A DNA stretch of 27,580 nt from Nemertoderma westbladi (GCA_032718475.1 JAUCBJ010003848.1:1-27580); one strand, 5' to 3'; counted from the stretch's first letter, positions 1 through 9,673 are shown. The notes: generated by a model from the sequence alone, not told the origin. Translations and numbers: made by a program.

Positions 1-522
1 CATGTATTTAATTCCTTAGAATTACGTATTTTCGGGTTATATCCCTAGTTATATCCCCTATAATTTCCGCTTATTTTTTTTTCTACCGTCCAATACTAAC
101 AGGTGCTTGTGAGTTTATAATGCTGTGAAAGGGTGTATCTCACTACTAATACTGAATCGCTCTATATAATGTTCTCTGGTAGACACTTTAGGTTCTAAAG
201 TTAGAATGGCATTCCGCTGTTTCAAGATACTGATATATGCAAGGGATACGTATTTTCTCCTAATCCGTAATTTCCATTTTTAATTATTATTTTCTTTACA
301 GTACCGGTAGGATAGTAAATGGATAGCTTATTATCAATCAATCAGCCATTCATTGCAGTTAAAGTTATCTACTTAACTTTTGGGAGTAAGGAAATCTTAA
401 TGAGATAAAATAATAGGAAGTTCATCAAGATAAAATACATTATTGTTTAAACCACTATCATTACTATCACATGACCCCGAAGCATTGTGAGTTGGTTATA
501 TCACAGTAAAACATAAGCCTAC
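1..522. other. Intron or downstream part of crystallin-fold gene, no exon recognised
   Basis: This stretch follows the splice donor of exon 2 on the minus strand, so it is probably the second intron. It is A/T-rich. I looked for a third exon encoding the rest of the second crystallin domain and found none I can support. The remaining exons probably lie left of the window. Confidence 0.4.
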
Positions 523-680
523 CTTTAAAGTCTTCGTACTCAAAGAGCAGCATTCCTTGCTTTGGTAAGACACGCAGTGAACTTATTTCAGAAGCAGTGG
601 CTGTTAAGTGAGAGCTGTTGAAACTTCCGAAATTTAGCATTAATGTTGGCCCGTTAAATTCATCTGCATACAATATCCAA
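523..680 (-). CDS. Beta/gamma-crystallin-fold secreted protein, exon 2
   Basis: Exon 2 is bounded on the minus strand by an acceptor (TTTTCTAG before 680) and a donor (GTAGGC from 522). Joined to exon 1 in phase 2, it reads through without a stop. It starts WILYADEFNG, a crystallin Greek-key opening (aromatic, then Y/F-x-x-x-F-x-G), and continues to ISSLRVLP, the usual end of a beta/gamma-crystallin domain. LLFEYEDFKG then opens the next domain. The exon ends in phase 1 just after that FKG motif, so at least one more exon must exist. The first domain is therefore complete over the two exons and a second is begun. The fold assignment rests on motif recognition. Calcium-binding residues were not checked. 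Confidence 0.72.
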
Positions 681-1674
681 CTAGAAAATAAACGATTATA
701 ATAAATGTTACAGATAGTGTAAGGTTGAACTTCTTGTGAAGCCTCTTAAAGGACACTGGCCTTGACGTTGCAAATATTCTTGGTAAAGACATGGGTTATT
801 ATAACGAACCTGCCATTAGACTGGGCAGTTTTTGTCGAAAGGTTTTGTTTATCTGGGGCGTTTACAACAGATGTCGATTAAACGAACAAAACCTGAAAAC
901 TGAATCAATTATTTAATAGACAAAATAGATTTCTAAGGATTCACTAGCTTCTGAATTCGCGGTTTCAATGGGGGGTTTCGCGGGATCACAACTTTTTTTA
1001 TTTAAAGAATAAGAACTAATACTGAGATACCAATTCTGATAATTCCAATGTTCTCATGAAAAATTGAATGTAAAGAGCCTAGTGTACGGCCTAAGCAGAT
1101 AAGTAAAGTATGTTACTTTCCAATTTTTAGTAAGGCTGGGCTATAATACGTCAGTTGATAGCACTTTCCAGTGAATGCTATGGGAAGATCTACAAGGTTT
1201 ACTACTGTACTGTACTGTAATCTGCTCTAATAATAATTGTTGTATTTAAAAAACCGACGGCCAACATTAATACTGTAGGCCTAGTATTTAGATGAATAAC
1301 TGCAACCTGCAACTCTTCGGTACAGTATAACAGTTATATACATTATAATGGGGTTGCACCCTAAACTCATATAAACTCAAGTTTTAAACCGATTTTGATC
1401 AGACTTAAAACTTTCACAGTGTATCAAGAATATAAATAATATCTAACTTTCTAATAAATTAGCCTACGCCAAAGCGTAGGCATTATCAATTATTTTACAT
1501 CAATCCGTATGCGACTAAAGAAAATGATAATTATATGACAATGGTTATGCAGACCAATACAATAAGTTGGGCCTTCGCTCAGCACATGACAAAAAGTGTC
1601 TTAATTCGCTAAGGCTTCGTCAACTTCGTGTTTCGGTTCGCCCCACATGATAATGGTTATATTATTGTACTCAC
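681..1674 (-). other. Intron 1 of the crystallin-fold gene
   Basis: The 994-base intron runs from donor GTGAGT (1674 leftward on the minus strand) to acceptor CTAG (682-681). Splicing restores one frame through a Thr-Trp junction, giving CGTWILYADEF. It contains a perfect 8-base hairpin (GCCTACGC, loop CAAA, GCGTAGGC) at 1462-1481. I see nothing else in it. Confidence 0.7.
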
Positions 1675-1886
1675 GTTCCACAGACAACATTGACTGAGGC
1701 TATGTTGTTATTCATTCCAAGAGCAATAAGTTGCGTTGTATTTGTTTCGGCGTAGATGTCAACCTTGTTTCCAGCTAACCCATCTTCTGAGAACAATTCT
1801 ATATGGGATTCACATCCCTGCATCTCTTGTGCTCCAACGGAAGAGGCGACCAAATATACAGCCGCACATATTATCAGCAACATCAT
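1675..1886 (-). CDS. Beta/gamma-crystallin-fold secreted protein, exon 1 with signal peptide
   Basis: The start is the ATG at 1886 (tandem Met-Met). The frame stays open further upstream but shows no other ATG nearby. Residues 1-19 (MMLLIICAAVYLVASSVGA) are a typical secretory signal peptide, with likely cleavage after VGA. The mature part contains IELFSEDGLAGNKVDIY, a crystallin Greek-key motif, and NNNIASVNVVCG, the end of that motif. The exon ends two bases into a Thr codon at a consensus GTGAGT donor. Known secreted proteins of this fold are extracellular and some bind calcium, but the sequence does not tell this protein's role. A single-domain or multi-domain product are both possible, because the gene leaves the window. 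Confidence 0.72.
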
Positions 1887-2257
1887 GAGTTGGGCTGTAT
1901 GAGCCAATGGCTGAATAATTGTCGTATGTTGTTTTTGACGGATATATTGATTGTTTCTTTTATCGCGTTTTGTTCAATGTTTGGAATGGAGATATTTCAC
2001 CTATGACAAAATCACCAGTTTTTTACATTCCCGTCGAAATTAATTGGAATAGTAAATGAATAATTTGTTTGTTTTTTGATAATAAAATTATAATAATATT
2101 TATATAATAAAATAATGAATTTGTTGCTATAAATTTCTCCTGATTACGAAATTTTTATCAAAACTAGCATACAGTAGGCCCTATTTCAAATTTCTTACTA
2201 CATGAATCTTAATATAATTATGCCATACATTATGGCCATACATTTATCTATTACTGT
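1887..2257. other. Upstream region of the crystallin-fold gene
   Basis: A/T-rich sequence 5' of the minus-strand start codon. It should hold the 5' UTR and promoter, but I see no clear TATA box or splice acceptor that would place the transcription start. Confidence 0.35.
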
Positions 2258-2350
2258 GCTCGGGAGCTCAATTGCCCGGGGGAAAGAATTGTCTGGGAGG
2301 CAAATTGCTAGAGGTCAATTGACCTCCTCTCGGGAGTCAATTCTCCCTGG
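2258..2350. repeat. Cluster of CAATTG/CCCGGG-containing inverted repeats
   Basis: A 16-base perfect palindrome GAGGTCAATTGACCTC lies at 2311-2326. It is flanked by two related segments, CTCGGGAGCTCAATTG and CTCGGGAGTCAATTC, with CCCGGGGG and CCCTGGGG blocks between. The whole stretch can fold on itself. Its origin is unknown; it may be a small transposon end. Confidence 0.5.
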
Positions 2351-2369
2351 GGCAACAATCAACGTGGCG

Positions 2370-2413
2370 TAAATGTGGTATTATAATTAAATTAATTGTA
2401 ATACCATATTTAC
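2370..2413. repeat. Long inverted repeat (15-base arms, one mismatch)
   Basis: GTAAATGTGGTATTA is followed after an A/T-rich spacer by TAATACCATATTTAC, its reverse complement with one mismatch. The spacer itself is near-palindromic. It directly abuts the 37-base minisatellite. Confidence 0.6.
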
Positions 2414-2825
2414 GACATAGCGGTTACAGTAAATCAGGAACGAAGGTTACGACATAGCGGTTACAGTTAATCAGGAACGAAGGTTACAAACTAGCGGTTA
2501 CAGTTAATCAGGAACGAAGGTTACGACATAGCGGTTACAGTTAATCAGGAACGAAGGTTACGACATAGCGGTTACAGTTAATCAGGAACGAAGGTTACGA
2601 CATAGCGGTTACAGTTAATCAGGAACGAAGGTTACGACATAGCGGTTACAGTAAATCAGGAACGAAGGTTACGGCATAGCGGTTACAGATAATCAGGAAC
2701 GAAGGTTACAACATAGCGGTTACAGTAAATCAGGAACGAAGGTTACAAACTAGCGGTTACAGTAAATCAAGAACGAAGGTTACGACATAGCGGTTACAGT
2801 TAATCAGGAATAAAGGTAAGTTAGT
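2414..2825 (+). repeat. 37-base minisatellite, about 11 units
   Basis: The unit GACATAGCGGTTACAG + TTAATCAGGAACGAAGGTTAC repeats with an exact 37-base period. Variants include AAACTAG for GACATAG and GTAAATC for GTTAATC. The array decays to the right into degenerate units up to about 2910. It has no unique spacers, so it is not a CRISPR-type array. Confidence 0.9.
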
Positions 2826-3585
2826 TAACAAAGGTTAGAACAGTGGTTAAACTATTTGAGGAACAAACTTTATGGCAGCGGTTATACTACCTAAGGAACA
2901 AAGGGTAGGTCAGACAAATTTTTGAAGTTTCTTATTTTTAATTTTGCGTAATACTGAATTTTCTGGGGATTTTTATGGTTAAATTTGCATCGCCGTACAA
3001 CTTCTCGGTATTTAAATATTACATTAATTTTATTAAATTATTAGTTAACTATATTTAACCCTTTCCGGCCGACTATATATTTTTGTATACACTGAATTTA
3101 TTTCACTACGGATTGCATAATATTAACTAATTATAGTTGGTTTCATTCAATTGTGGCACTATCACACTTCCTTTATTTATAAATTACCGATTCTGATTGG
3201 ATAATTGTAGTAGAAGGCTTCAATGAACGATTTTAGATGCCTTGTTTTTAGGTATTGACATGATGACTACCTAGTATAGGAAAGATGGTTATTTAAATGC
3301 TTTGGCAAAGCGATATTGAGAATTTTGATTGGGTATTCCAAAGATGGATTGTCCAATGAGATAATAATATTTCCAGGATAAACTTTACAGTACATGTAGG
3401 CTGGTAGTGTTATTGATAAACCACTGTGGGGCGAGCGACGAAAGTAAGCGAGCTTAGCATACAGGTACCACTTACTCAATCGCTGTGTCTGTTGTTCTGT
3501 GGGGCGAGCCATGAAGTGAGTGAGCCTTAGCGTAGTGGTACCATTAATCAACCTGTCGTTCTGTCGCTTTTTTTGCATTATTATT
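2826..3585. other. Non-coding A/T-rich stretch with short GGGGCGAGC repeats
   Basis: The left part is decayed minisatellite. At 3427-3530 two diverged copies of a GTGGGGCGAGC...GTACCA block lie about 75 bases apart. The rest shows nothing I can identify. Open frames here are short and have no recognisable content. Confidence 0.4.
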
Positions 3586-4235
3586 TTACAGTATAAGACT
3601 TCAATAATTATACTTAAAAAATATACAGATGTAATCCACATACCCCATTCTATTATAGTTTTTAATTAGTTCAAGTGATTTGCTTTAATAATTGTGTCTT
3701 TAATTGATCTAACGTAATTAAAACGGCATAAAAAATTGATTCTCATTAAATACTGCTCATTTATTGGCCAACATGCAAGTTGGCTGGTACATAGATGTGA
3801 AGGATGTGTGTGTAAGGCAGCCGGTTGCTGGGAATGCCAGTGGAGGGGGGGTTGTATGTAACTTACCACACGGCTGGTAGAGAGATTGGCCAGCTAGACC
3901 TAACGAGATTGAAACCTGCATTCCCTACCTCCTATTACACTATAGAGTCTGTGTTCTTTAGTCTCAGGTAATAGACAGATCTCATTTAATGATTGTCAGT
4001 CTATAACATTACCACTGCAGATGGCTTATATCCAAAATTGTTTATTTCTCAAAATATTAGGCTTATTATTTTTGATGGCATTTCTGTGTATTTTAATTGT
4101 CTAAGTTTTCAGAGGCATTAACAGTATATTAAATAAATTATTTGAATATCATTCATTACTGCATCGACTGTATTTAGTACTGCGTTGATTATATTTCTAT
4201 AAACAACCTGGCTTCGCATATTGAACGTGCGATTG
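3586..4235. repeat. Old diverged copy of the LTR-internal sequence
   Basis: Positions 3586-3732 match 5279-5425 inside the left LTR with scattered substitutions (by eye well over 80 percent). Examples are TTAGTTCAAGTGATTTGCTT and TGTCTTTAATTGATCTAA. Weaker similarity continues in the same order to about 4200 (CTCAGGTGA, AGGCTTAT and TTTTAATTG landmarks). It is therefore an older member of the same repeat, abutting the young LTR at 4291. Confidence 0.7.
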
Positions 4236-4290
4236 GACATATGTTCGTGCTACCCTTCCGTGGGTGGTAGATGTCGCGGTTATGTATTTG

Positions 4291-6098
4291 TGACGGGATC
4301 TACGGATCCCGATTTATCCGTTTGGGTTTTCTATCTACGCGTCCCCGCCGTGTATATGAAAAGGTTCGTTAAGAGTTCTGATGTTCGGTAATATGTATAA
4401 AGGTATAATATAGTTGATATAGCACAGTTGAATGGATGACACGGTTACCGGTAGATAAGTATTACATGTGATGGCGGTAGCGGACGGTGATAGAAGTCAC
4501 CGTTCCACCCTACTGAGCTGACTAAGTAAACTGAATAACTGATTGCATCGACCGGTAATATATATTGCACGGTTTGGCCTTGTTACAGTACCTAGTCGAT
4601 GCTGTCCCCCCATTGGCTAATATCCCTGTTGGCACCCTTTGGAGTGTTTCCCTTCACTCCTTGTGTTCTCTCTCGGTTAGGGGTTTGGCCCCTGACCCCT
4701 ATTGTGTGTTTCTCCTTCCCACTTTATTGGGGTGACGCGAGATTGGGTAACCAACCTCGTGGCCCCCAATATTGCTTAATGGCTCACTCTATGGGTTTGT
4801 GTTAGTGGAATTGGATAAGCTAACAGTATTGGTGGGTGGGAAGGGGGGGGGGTTGCAGATAAAAAGGGCTGAACATGTACTGTCCCTCTTTCTTTGATTG
4901 ATTTGTGGTGTGGTTAAATTTCTAAATTTTACTAATTTATAAAGTTAAATACTGATTTTGTGATACAGTCGCTCGATTTTAATTTGTATCTCATAACTGG
5001 GCCTCGTGCTGCGCGAAGGCCCCACGAACGTGTTGATATGTCGATCTGTTGTTCTGTCGTTCTGTCGTGTCCAATTTTAAACGTTAATAACTCAGCCAAA
5101 TGTTAATTAAATTTAACCAAACTTGGTACACATATAGTCTGGCCAAAGTTTAGAAATTTTCTAAGTTGAATTTTCGCGCGGCCTTCGAGAAGCTAAGATA
5201 ATAGCAGTTAATTAGTTAATTAAGTTGATTAGGGTAACAACATCAATTTCAACCTGCCTCCTTAAAGGATATTAATTATTTTCTAGTATAAGATTTAAAT
5301 AATTATACTTAAAAGTTATACAGCTGTAATCCCCATACAACATTCCATTATAGTTTGTAATTAGTTCAAGTGATTTGCTTTAATAAATGTGTCTTTAATT
5401 GATCTAAACGTAATTAAAGCGGCACAATTATTTGAGTACAAATTTAATCCTAGTCTCTGTGGGGGTGTGTAGAGCTGCTTGATGGATGGGAGATGTTTGT
5501 GTAGCCTTACCAGGGCAGATGGGAATGTAATAGGCAGCCAGTAGTATTGCTATAGCAACACAGACATAACTCCAACCACACTGCCTGTATTTCAATTCCT
5601 ATTGACTCTATACTATAAATGTTGTATTACTTACTATCTCAGGTGACAGAAGATATAATGACATAAATACTCATGGCTGTTGTAGGCTTATATCTGAAAT
5701 AGTTTATTCCGCAATATATTTGTCTGGTTATTTTTTAATTGAATTTTTGCAAAGTAGAAAATTAATTTTCTTAAAAATAATATTATTATTTTATATGTAA
5801 CCTAGGAAATTAACTACATACATGTGTACATTGATTTAATATTATTTCAATACCCATATTACTACATCGGCATACGATGCGTTGGCGTTGTATCACACAT
5901 CTCAACATAGATGTATCAGCAGTTACTCGCACAGTTTCGAAACTTCGCATAGTTATAACTGTATAAAGATCGTCAGTCTTGGTTTACGAAAAATATTTTA
6001 ATGCAAAACAGGACGAGCGACGAGCGCAACGAGGCATATAATGAAGACCAGTACTGTACTGCGTAGACTATATTCCGACGGAATTGGATAAGCTAACA
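4291..6098 (-). repeat. 3' LTR (1808 bases)
   Basis: The minus-strand LTR starts at 6098 (TGTTAGCTTATCCAATTCC) and ends at 4291 (GATCCCGTCA). Differences from the right copy include a 4-base TATA indel near 4560, a few point changes near 4505, 4681-4686 and 4722, one at 4806, and different lengths of the G run near 4845. A minus-strand AATAAA at 4728-4723 is a possible poly(A) signal, kept in both copies. The flanking bases at 4286-4290 are ATTTG. Confidence 0.88.
4807..4825 (-). repeat. Internal copy of the 19-base LTR terminus
   Basis: The 19 bases that form the LTR's outer edge (TGTTAGCTTATCCAATTCC on the minus strand, 6098-6080) recur exactly here and at 12046-12028. The segment 4291-4825 would by itself be a TG...CA LTR of 535 bases. 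Confidence 0.8.
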
Positions 6099-6107
6099 CT
6101 CCCCCCC
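6099..6107 (-). promoter_or_regulatory. Polypurine tract for plus-strand priming
   Basis: On the minus strand GGGGGGGAG sits immediately 5' of the LTR start TGTTAGC. That is where LTR retrotransposons prime second-strand DNA. It fixes both the element's orientation and the LTR boundary. Confidence 0.8.
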
Positions 6108-6136
6108 ATGCTATCTTCCCGGTGAGATGATAGCAT
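6108..6136. repeat. Hairpin next to the polypurine tract
   Basis: ATGCTATC (6108-6115) and GATAGCAT (6129-6136) form a perfect 8-base stem. It adjoins the priming site and may be a structural part of the element's RNA. Confidence 0.5.
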
Positions 6137-6757
6137 CCAACTCAAGTGCGCTACAATTCCGCTGGATCCCGATCTATTATCGGGTGTGGGGTGGGTCTAT
6201 TTTTTCGGAGTCGGCTTTCCAGGCCGCTCCCTATGGTTATGATGTCACTACCCTCTGGCGTCTCGTGTCGGGCCGATCGTGCGCTTCTCTCACACAATTT
6301 TTGTTTCCCCAACACTCTCACCACTCTAACTCCGCTCTCTGACTCAACTCGCTCTTACCCTCTCCCCACACCTGAATCGCACTCTTCCCTCTCGCCAACA
6401 GCTCCTCTCACTATCTCCTCTCTAATCTCTGCCACTCTCTAAGGCCCTGACCTCTAATGCTACCCCTGTGCTATCATACTATCTACCTACTACTTACTTG
6501 CTAACTATCTAACTATCTACTAACTACTAACTCTTACTACTTCTAGCTCTAACTGAGAGCCTCTAACTTTCTACTAACTCTCCGACTCTAACTAGCACTA
6601 CTAAGTCTAACTAACTCCTACTAACTCTCTACTTCTACTAATTCTACTTGACTCATCTAAGTCTACCAAATCTCTAGCCCTTTAACTAGAACTCCCTAAC
6701 TCTACCCACTCTTCTAACTACGTGGCGCTTGCGGTGCCCACAACCACTCTACTATCT

Positions 6758-6947
6758 GGCACCCTATGTGCCCTTCTACTACTCAACTACCTCTCTAGCT
6801 CTACTACCTGGCACCCTATGTGCCCGTCTCTACTATTCTACTCTCTGGCACCCTATGTGCCCTCTCTACTACTCTACTCTCTGGCACCCTATGTGCCCTC
6901 TCTACTACCTCTAACACTCTACTCTACTACCTGGTACCCTATGTGCC
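6758..6947. repeat. Five GGCAC-CCTAT-GTGCC stem-loop units
   Basis: Starts are at 6758, 6810, 6847, 6883 and 6933. Each has a 5-base stem and a CCTAT loop, spaced 36-52 bases apart. The fifth is GGTAC...GTGCC, which still pairs as RNA through a G-U wobble. Confidence 0.75.
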
Positions 6948-7426
6948 CTCTCTACTACTCTACTCTATCTCTAACTTACTTCCTTTACATCCACTCGCCT
7001 GCACGTGACGCTCTGAATGCCGGCAGAGTGGATACGTTAATTATGTGAACTACTACTAACTCTCACTAACTCTACTAACTCTCTACTAACTCTCTACTAA
7101 CTCAACTAACTCTACTACTAACTCTCTACTAACTCAACTAACTCTACTACTAACTCTTTTTGTGCCCGGCACCTCTTGTGCCCGGCACCCACCCTAATTA
7201 ACATACCCTGCTCTTACATCAAACACGTCATCACGCCCATGCCCCACTAAGTTCAACGCATTCCCTACTAACTCTAACTACGTGGCGCTTGCGGTGCCCA
7301 TAACCACTCTACTTACTACTTCCTACGTGGCGCTTACGGTGCCCACAACCCTCTACTGCTCTAGATACTTTCTTTCTAACTAACTAACTACGTACCCTCT
7401 CACTAACTCTAACTCCACTAACTAAC

Positions 7427-7670
7427 GGTACTACGTACCCTCTCACTAACTCTAACTAACTAACTAACGGTACTACGTACCCTCTCACTACTCTCTAACT
7501 AACGGTACTACGTACCCTCTAACTACTCTAACTCTACTCTCTCTCTCTCTAACGGTACTACGTACCCTCTTACTACTCTAACTCTACTCTCTCTCTCTAA
7601 CTATCGGTACTACGTACCCTCTTACTACTCTAACTCTACTCTCTCTCTCTAACTATCGGTACTACGTACC
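7427..7670. repeat. Six GGTAC-TAC-GTACC stem-loop units
   Basis: Identical 13-base inverted repeats start at 7427, 7469, 7504, 7554, 7606 and 7658. They are embedded in a C/T-rich tandem unit that settles at about 52 bases. Confidence 0.85.
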
Positions 7671-7749
7671 CTCTTACTAACTAACTAACTAACTCTCTTA
7701 CTACCTAACTTCTACCTACTTTATTATTTAATTATTTTATTGTTTTTAA

Positions 7750-8670
7750 TTAAATAATTATTTTATATTTTATGCGTGGGAAGGGCGTCTCGCCCTCATT
7801 CCCACCCCCCTCAGTCCAAAACTTTGGACGACTAAAAACTCTCAGGTGCCCCTTCTTCCAGTAGGCACTCTCTTGCTGCCCTCCTATACGTCCTCTAACT
7901 CTTCGCCACACTCTCTTCGGTGCTACCTTTGCTGGCCTCCCCCTTCGTATGTGTGCTGGCATTAGAGCCCTCGACGACCCCCGCTCGTCCCTCGGTATAC
8001 ACGGCGTCTGCCCATGTAATGCCCCCTCGCACTGTGTCAGTCCTGTGTGTGTATGCAACACGCCTCCTTCTACTTTCCCGACTCCTTTATGTTTGCTCAT
8101 GGGCTTCTCTGCCCCTGGTTTAATCCTTTCACATCCTCTCCCTTTCCAACACTCTCCGGATCTGTGTCCTTTTACCACACATCGATGACATAGTCCGTTT
8201 GCGTCTGTGTAGGCTACACGATCTCGTTTGGGCAACGCTTGCCAGTACTTGCAACTCCTGGTCTTATGGGTTCCGTCCCGATGTAATTGACATTCGAATC
8301 CTGGATTATAGCGTTTCCTGTATAGTCCTTCACGTATCGTGCCTAGGTTTATATGTACCGATTTAGTGTTTTGGTTGTCTAGACTCGGCCTACTGGGTAT
8401 ATTGGGATTGTGTTTATTTTTGGTGTTATTTTCTTTCTGTCCCTGCCACAGCGTGGCCCTGCTACCAGCTAACTGTGGACTAGCAGTCCCCTGTATGGCC
8501 GCGTGTGGTAGCGACTGTCCGCACGACCTGTTCTCGTCCAAGGAGTTCGATGTTCTTGCTCCTATTGGGGTATATTGTCGATATTGTGATGGGGGAATGT
8601 CACCCTGTCCCCCCCCCCGGCCGGTATGTTTGGTGCTGGGGTTGATGTTAATATATTGGGGCCCATACAT
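7750..8670 (-). CDS. gag: Gag C-terminal segment with two zinc knuckles
   Basis: This 306-codon frame carries two linked zinc-binding motifs. The first is CQLHRDGTHKTRSC (residues 127-140), a C-x2-H-x4-H-x4-C variant. The second is CHRCVVKGHRSGEC (161-174), a canonical C-x2-C-x4-H-x4-C. Between them is a Y/F-x2-L-x4-R spacer (KYWQALPKRDRVAY), and a further Cys lies at 180. The paired arrangement with this spacer is characteristic of BEL/Pao-type Gag, where it binds the element's RNA for packaging. The tail is basic (KRVWRRVRGR). The frame ends at a stop at 7750 and no pol follows. Real use of this frame probably begins at the G run at 8609-8618; codons above that are out of register. Confidence 0.75.
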   Translation of the reverse strand: MYGPQYININPSTKHTGRGGGQGDIPPSQYRQYTPIGARTSNSLDENRSCGQSLPHAAIQGTASPQLAGSRATLWQGQKENNTKNKHNPNIPSRPSLDNQNTKSVHINLGTIREGLYRKRYNPGFECQLHRDGTHKTRSCKYWQALPKRDRVAYTDANGLCHRCVVKGHRSGECWKGRGCERIKPGAEKPMSKHKGVGKVEGGVLHTHTGLTQCEGALHGQTPCIPRDERGSSRALMPAHIRRGRPAKVAPKRVWRRVRGRIGGQQESAYWKKGHLRVFSRPKFWTEGGGNEGETPFPRIKYKIII

Positions 8671-9521
8671 CTATCTCCAATAACTCTCCCCTCCCCTGGA
8701 TATATTTTATGTCCCTGTGTATTATAGTCATGCTGCTGTACCGATATAGGCCTACCCACTTCCTGCCTACCTACCGGTATGTACTCCGCGGCTTCCGGGT
8801 TTAATCCCGTCATTCGCGCTACCCTATCGCCTACTCTATCTCTCTCAGCATGGCCTATAATAGTATGTGCAGTAAGGCCTACAGTATGTCCTGCAGTCTG
8901 CATGTGCCCTTTCGAACCGAAGTTTACTCTTCGCGAATCTCGAATCTCCCCGCGACTACCGCACCCTCGATCGGCAGCTATATCCCGCCGGGAAGCTTCT
9001 CTTCGATCCCCATTCCTGTTCTCAACTTTGTATTGGTACGTCCTGTACCCCTCTCTTGGCGTGCGGTGCGTATCTCCGGGGCGACGGCAATCTCCCGAAG
9101 TTCGACCCCACTGACTCCCTGACTCCATCTCTACTATCGACGGTCCGTTATCCGTCCTCGCACTCCTATTGTTCGTGGCGACACCTTTTCTACTATCTCC
9201 TCTTCTTCTCTTTTCAGTGCAGTATTCCGGCTCATGAGATCTCTCGTCGACCTCCCGGTTAAACTCCACTCTTCTTCTTCCCTCTTCTAATCGGGCTCGA
9301 CGCTTCGTCTGCCCTCTCGCGACGTCAACCTGCCTCTCTCTACTCGATCGCACGCCGCTGGGGATACTCGCAATCCCCCTATTACTCTCCATCGCCGGGT
9401 GTTGCGGTTTACCTGATTCGGCCCGCGCATTATTCGCTGACGGCTGTGGGACACTCTCTGCCCCCCCTCTCTCTCTACTAACTTCTCGCGGTGGGGTGTC
9501 CGTAGCCCCCCCCCCCCCCAC
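8562..9521 (-). CDS. gag: Gag middle segment, Arg/Glu/Gly-rich
   Basis: This frame is used between the G runs at 9506-9519 and 8609-8618. It is strongly charged (RRARLEEGRRRVEF, RNGDRREASRRD) and low in hydrophobic residues, so it is probably disordered and RNA-binding. Its start repeats the GGGG-ATDTPPREVSRERGG module also encoded just upstream. Near its end, TSTPAPNIPAGGG meets the next G run, after which the zinc-knuckle frame takes over. I know no function for this segment beyond its place in Gag. Confidence 0.6.
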   Translation of the reverse strand: MGGGGATDTPPREVSRERGGAESVPQPSANNARAESGKPQHPAMESNRGIASIPSGVRSSRERQVDVARGQTKRRARLEEGRRRVEFNREVDERSHEPEYCTEKRRRGDSRKGVATNNRSARTDNGPSIVEMESGSQWGRTSGDCRRPGDTHRTPREGYRTYQYKVENRNGDRREASRRDIAADRGCGSRGEIRDSRRVNFGSKGHMQTAGHTVGLTAHTIIGHAERDRVGDRVARMTGLNPEAAEYIPVGRQEVGRPISVQQHDYNTQGHKIYPGEGRVIGDRCMGPNILTSTPAPNIPAGGGDRVTFPHHNIDNIPQ

Positions 9522-9673
9522 CCGCCACTTCTAACTTCACTATCTCTTACTACACTTCTGCGTCCCTCTTGTGGGGCATTCTCTGCCCCCCCTCTCTCGC
9601 CACTAATCTTATGTGGTGGGGCGCCGGTAGCCCCCCCCCCCCCCCCCCCCCCACTCGCCACATCTAACTTCAC
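9507..9673 (-). CDS. gag: Gag repeat segment
   Basis: This short frame is used between the G22 run (9631-9652) and the G14 run (9506-9519). It encodes GATGAPPHKISGERGGAEN and then RRSVVRDSEVRSGGWGGG. These are tandem relatives of the modules on either side (TDTPPREVSRERGGAES after it, DEVRYSEVRCGEWGGG before it). The DNA period is about 125 bases. The open frame continues past 9506 to 9287, but the module comparison says the other frame is the real one there. Confidence 0.55.

Larger units (their letters stand above)
6330..7740. repeat. C/T-rich simple and tandem repeats in place of pol
   Basis: This stretch is dominated by CTAACT, CTACTAACT and CTCTCT tracts. On the element's sense strand it is purine-rich and full of TAG stops, so it is not coding. 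Embedded are families of short inverted repeats (listed separately) and GTGGCGCTTGCGGTGCCCA-like blocks at about 6722, 7282 and 7326. It fills the position between gag and the 3' LTR where pol is expected. Confidence 0.8.

Noticed and set aside
95-230. Possible third crystallin exon on the minus strand (contains RFSISSEI)
   Set aside because: In the phase required by exon 2 it meets a stop early, and no Greek-key motif follows.
2414-2825. Possible CRISPR-like array
   Set aside because: Units are directly joined with no unique spacers, and the genome is eukaryotic.
3267-3641. A 124-codon minus-strand open frame
   Set aside because: It spans diverged repeat DNA, including part of the old LTR-like copy, with no recognisable domain.
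6127-7048. Several plus-strand open frames of 60-108 codons
   Set aside because: They lie in C/T-rich repeats on the strand opposite to gag and encode only Leu/Ser/Tyr/Pro repeats.
7920-9262. Plus-strand open frames of 67-114 codons
   Set aside because: They are antisense shadows of the G/C-rich gag coding region, where the frame carrying the zinc knuckles is convincing.
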